From the NCBI GenBank assembly GCA_021828925.1, contig JAJZCT010000255.1, forward strand, positions 1 through 5,680: DNA of 5,680 bases, in the 5' to 3' direction. Position numbers and translations under genes: made by a program. Each line of letters opens with the position of its first letter. Positions within the stretch are counted from its first letter, which is position 1. The notes beneath the pieces were generated by a model. The model saw only the letters and a program-made list of their open reading frames with translations, made no database searches and was not told where the DNA came from. This DNA comes from Planctomycetota bacterium (lineage in GTDB: Bacteria > Planctomycetota > Phycisphaerae > WQYP01). Positions 5,229 through 5,680 of this stretch are shown here, piece after piece.

Positions 5229-5680
5229 GTGGATCAACTTCAGCAGCCGGTCCGCATGTTCCTGTACCCATTTTACTTTCCTCTCTATCATTTTCAAGAA
5301 TCCGAATCCCTCAATACGTCCAAATGAGCCGGTAGCTGCAATATGGAACGCGCTTTCGGCCACCATCGCCTCCACCATCAGCCATGGCACAGCCTGCAAT
5401 TCCGCTACACTTATCATATCCACAGAATCATATCCGTGCATAAATCTTTCAAATCGGCCTTCATCAACATGGTCCGGCCACGTCGCGGGGTCATCGCCGC
5501 CGCCAATAATCGAAAATTGCAGCACGCCATTGGCCAGATCGACAATGCGCTGTTGCAGCCGGGCCGAATCGTAATCAATAACCGCCACATAGTGACACGC
5601 GTGTGGTAACCGATACTCTGGAAATATTGCGTACCGCATACGTGGAGGCGGCAGCCAAGGTCGATGAAATCGGGCTTCTG
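5223..5680 (-). CDS. APH/choline-kinase-fold phosphotransferase-like protein, C-terminal part (5' end off window)
   Basis: The frame is open from the right edge to TAG at 5225-5223, giving 151 complete codons. A Met at 5639 is an unlikely start because no ribosome binding site precedes it and the frame continues upstream. The segment VAVIDYDSAR followed by DLANGVLQFS matches the metal-binding Asp and following helix of aminoglycoside-phosphotransferase/homoserine-kinase-type enzymes (IDF or IDL, then DLA). The C-terminal part is helical (PWLMVEAMVAES, GFGFLKMIERKVKWV), as in that fold. The HxDxxxxN catalytic loop expected about 18 residues before the IDYD Asp is not visible; that position reads RMRYAIFPEY. 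Either an insertion pushes the motif beyond the window, or the protein is diverged. The substrate cannot be inferred and antibiotic resistance should not be assumed. It lies upstream of the small ORF and regulator on the same strand. Confidence 0.68.
   Translation of the reverse strand, partial: EARFHRPWLPPPRMRYAIFPEYRLPHACHYVAVIDYDSARLQQRIVDLANGVLQFSIIGGGDDPATWPDHVDEGRFERFMHGYDSVDMISVAELQAVPWLMVEAMVAESAFHIAATGSFGRIEGFGFLKMIERKVKWVQEHADRLLKLIHN

Noticed and set aside
4970..5335. Plus-strand frame of 121 codons
   Set aside because: It overlaps the kinase-like C-terminus and the small ORF on the other strand, its translation is low-complexity Ser/Arg/Pro-rich with no recognisable motif, and it has no good ribosome site.
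5223..5680. Reading the kinase fragment as an antibiotic-resistance gene
   Set aside because: The APH fold covers many non-resistance kinases and the substrate-binding part is not in the window.
1..5680. Mobile element, CRISPR array, tRNA or rRNA
   Set aside because: No transposase or integrase motifs, no regularly spaced repeats, no terminal inverted repeats with target duplications, and no cloverleaf or rRNA-like sequence was seen.

Overview
This window looks like an ordinary chromosomal segment of a member of the Planctomycetota, possibly a Phycisphaerae-like lineage. That placement is an inference. It rests on the architecture of the large exported protein (DUF2341-like, PA14-like, PKD and helical-repeat regions), on an XRE regulator with an NYYEKGRVPP signature, and on base composition near the middle of the range. 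There is no rRNA, tRNA, CRISPR array, transposase or integrase in it.

Layout: (1) Bases 1-331, plus strand, hold the C-terminal end of a caspase/CHAT-fold cysteine-peptidase-like protein. Its putative catalytic His is the first complete codon of the window. (2) Bases 336-2420, minus strand, encode a 694-residue exported or membrane-anchored protein with DUF2341-like, PA14-like and PKD domains and a helical-repeat C-terminus. It meets gene 1 tail to tail with only 4 bases between them. (3) Bases 2484-4439, minus, encode a full-length DsbD-type thiol:disulfide interchange protein with all six redox cysteines. (4) Bases 4440-4641 are non-coding and carry a perfect -10 hexamer in front of dsbD plus inverted repeats behind the next gene. 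(5) Bases 4642-4971, minus, encode an XRE/Cro-type DNA-binding protein. (6) Bases 4988-5149, minus, hold a candidate 53-codon gene that ends 16 bases before the regulator. (7) Bases 5223-5680, minus, encode the C-terminal part of an APH/choline-kinase-fold phosphotransferase that runs off the right edge.

All complete genes lie on the minus strand and would be read right to left: kinase-like gene, small ORF, regulator, then (from its own probable promoter) dsbD, then the PA14/PKD protein. DsbD carries electrons from cytoplasmic thioredoxin across the inner membrane. The PA14/PKD protein acts on the same side of the membrane but has a single cysteine, so it is not an obvious DsbD client. The regulator, small ORF and kinase may form a second transcription unit. 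I see no complete, clearly new system. The items most worth following up are the compact caspase-like gene cut by the left edge, the small CxxC ORF in front of the regulator, the palindrome inside that ORF, and the kinase fragment in which the usual catalytic-loop motif is not visible.
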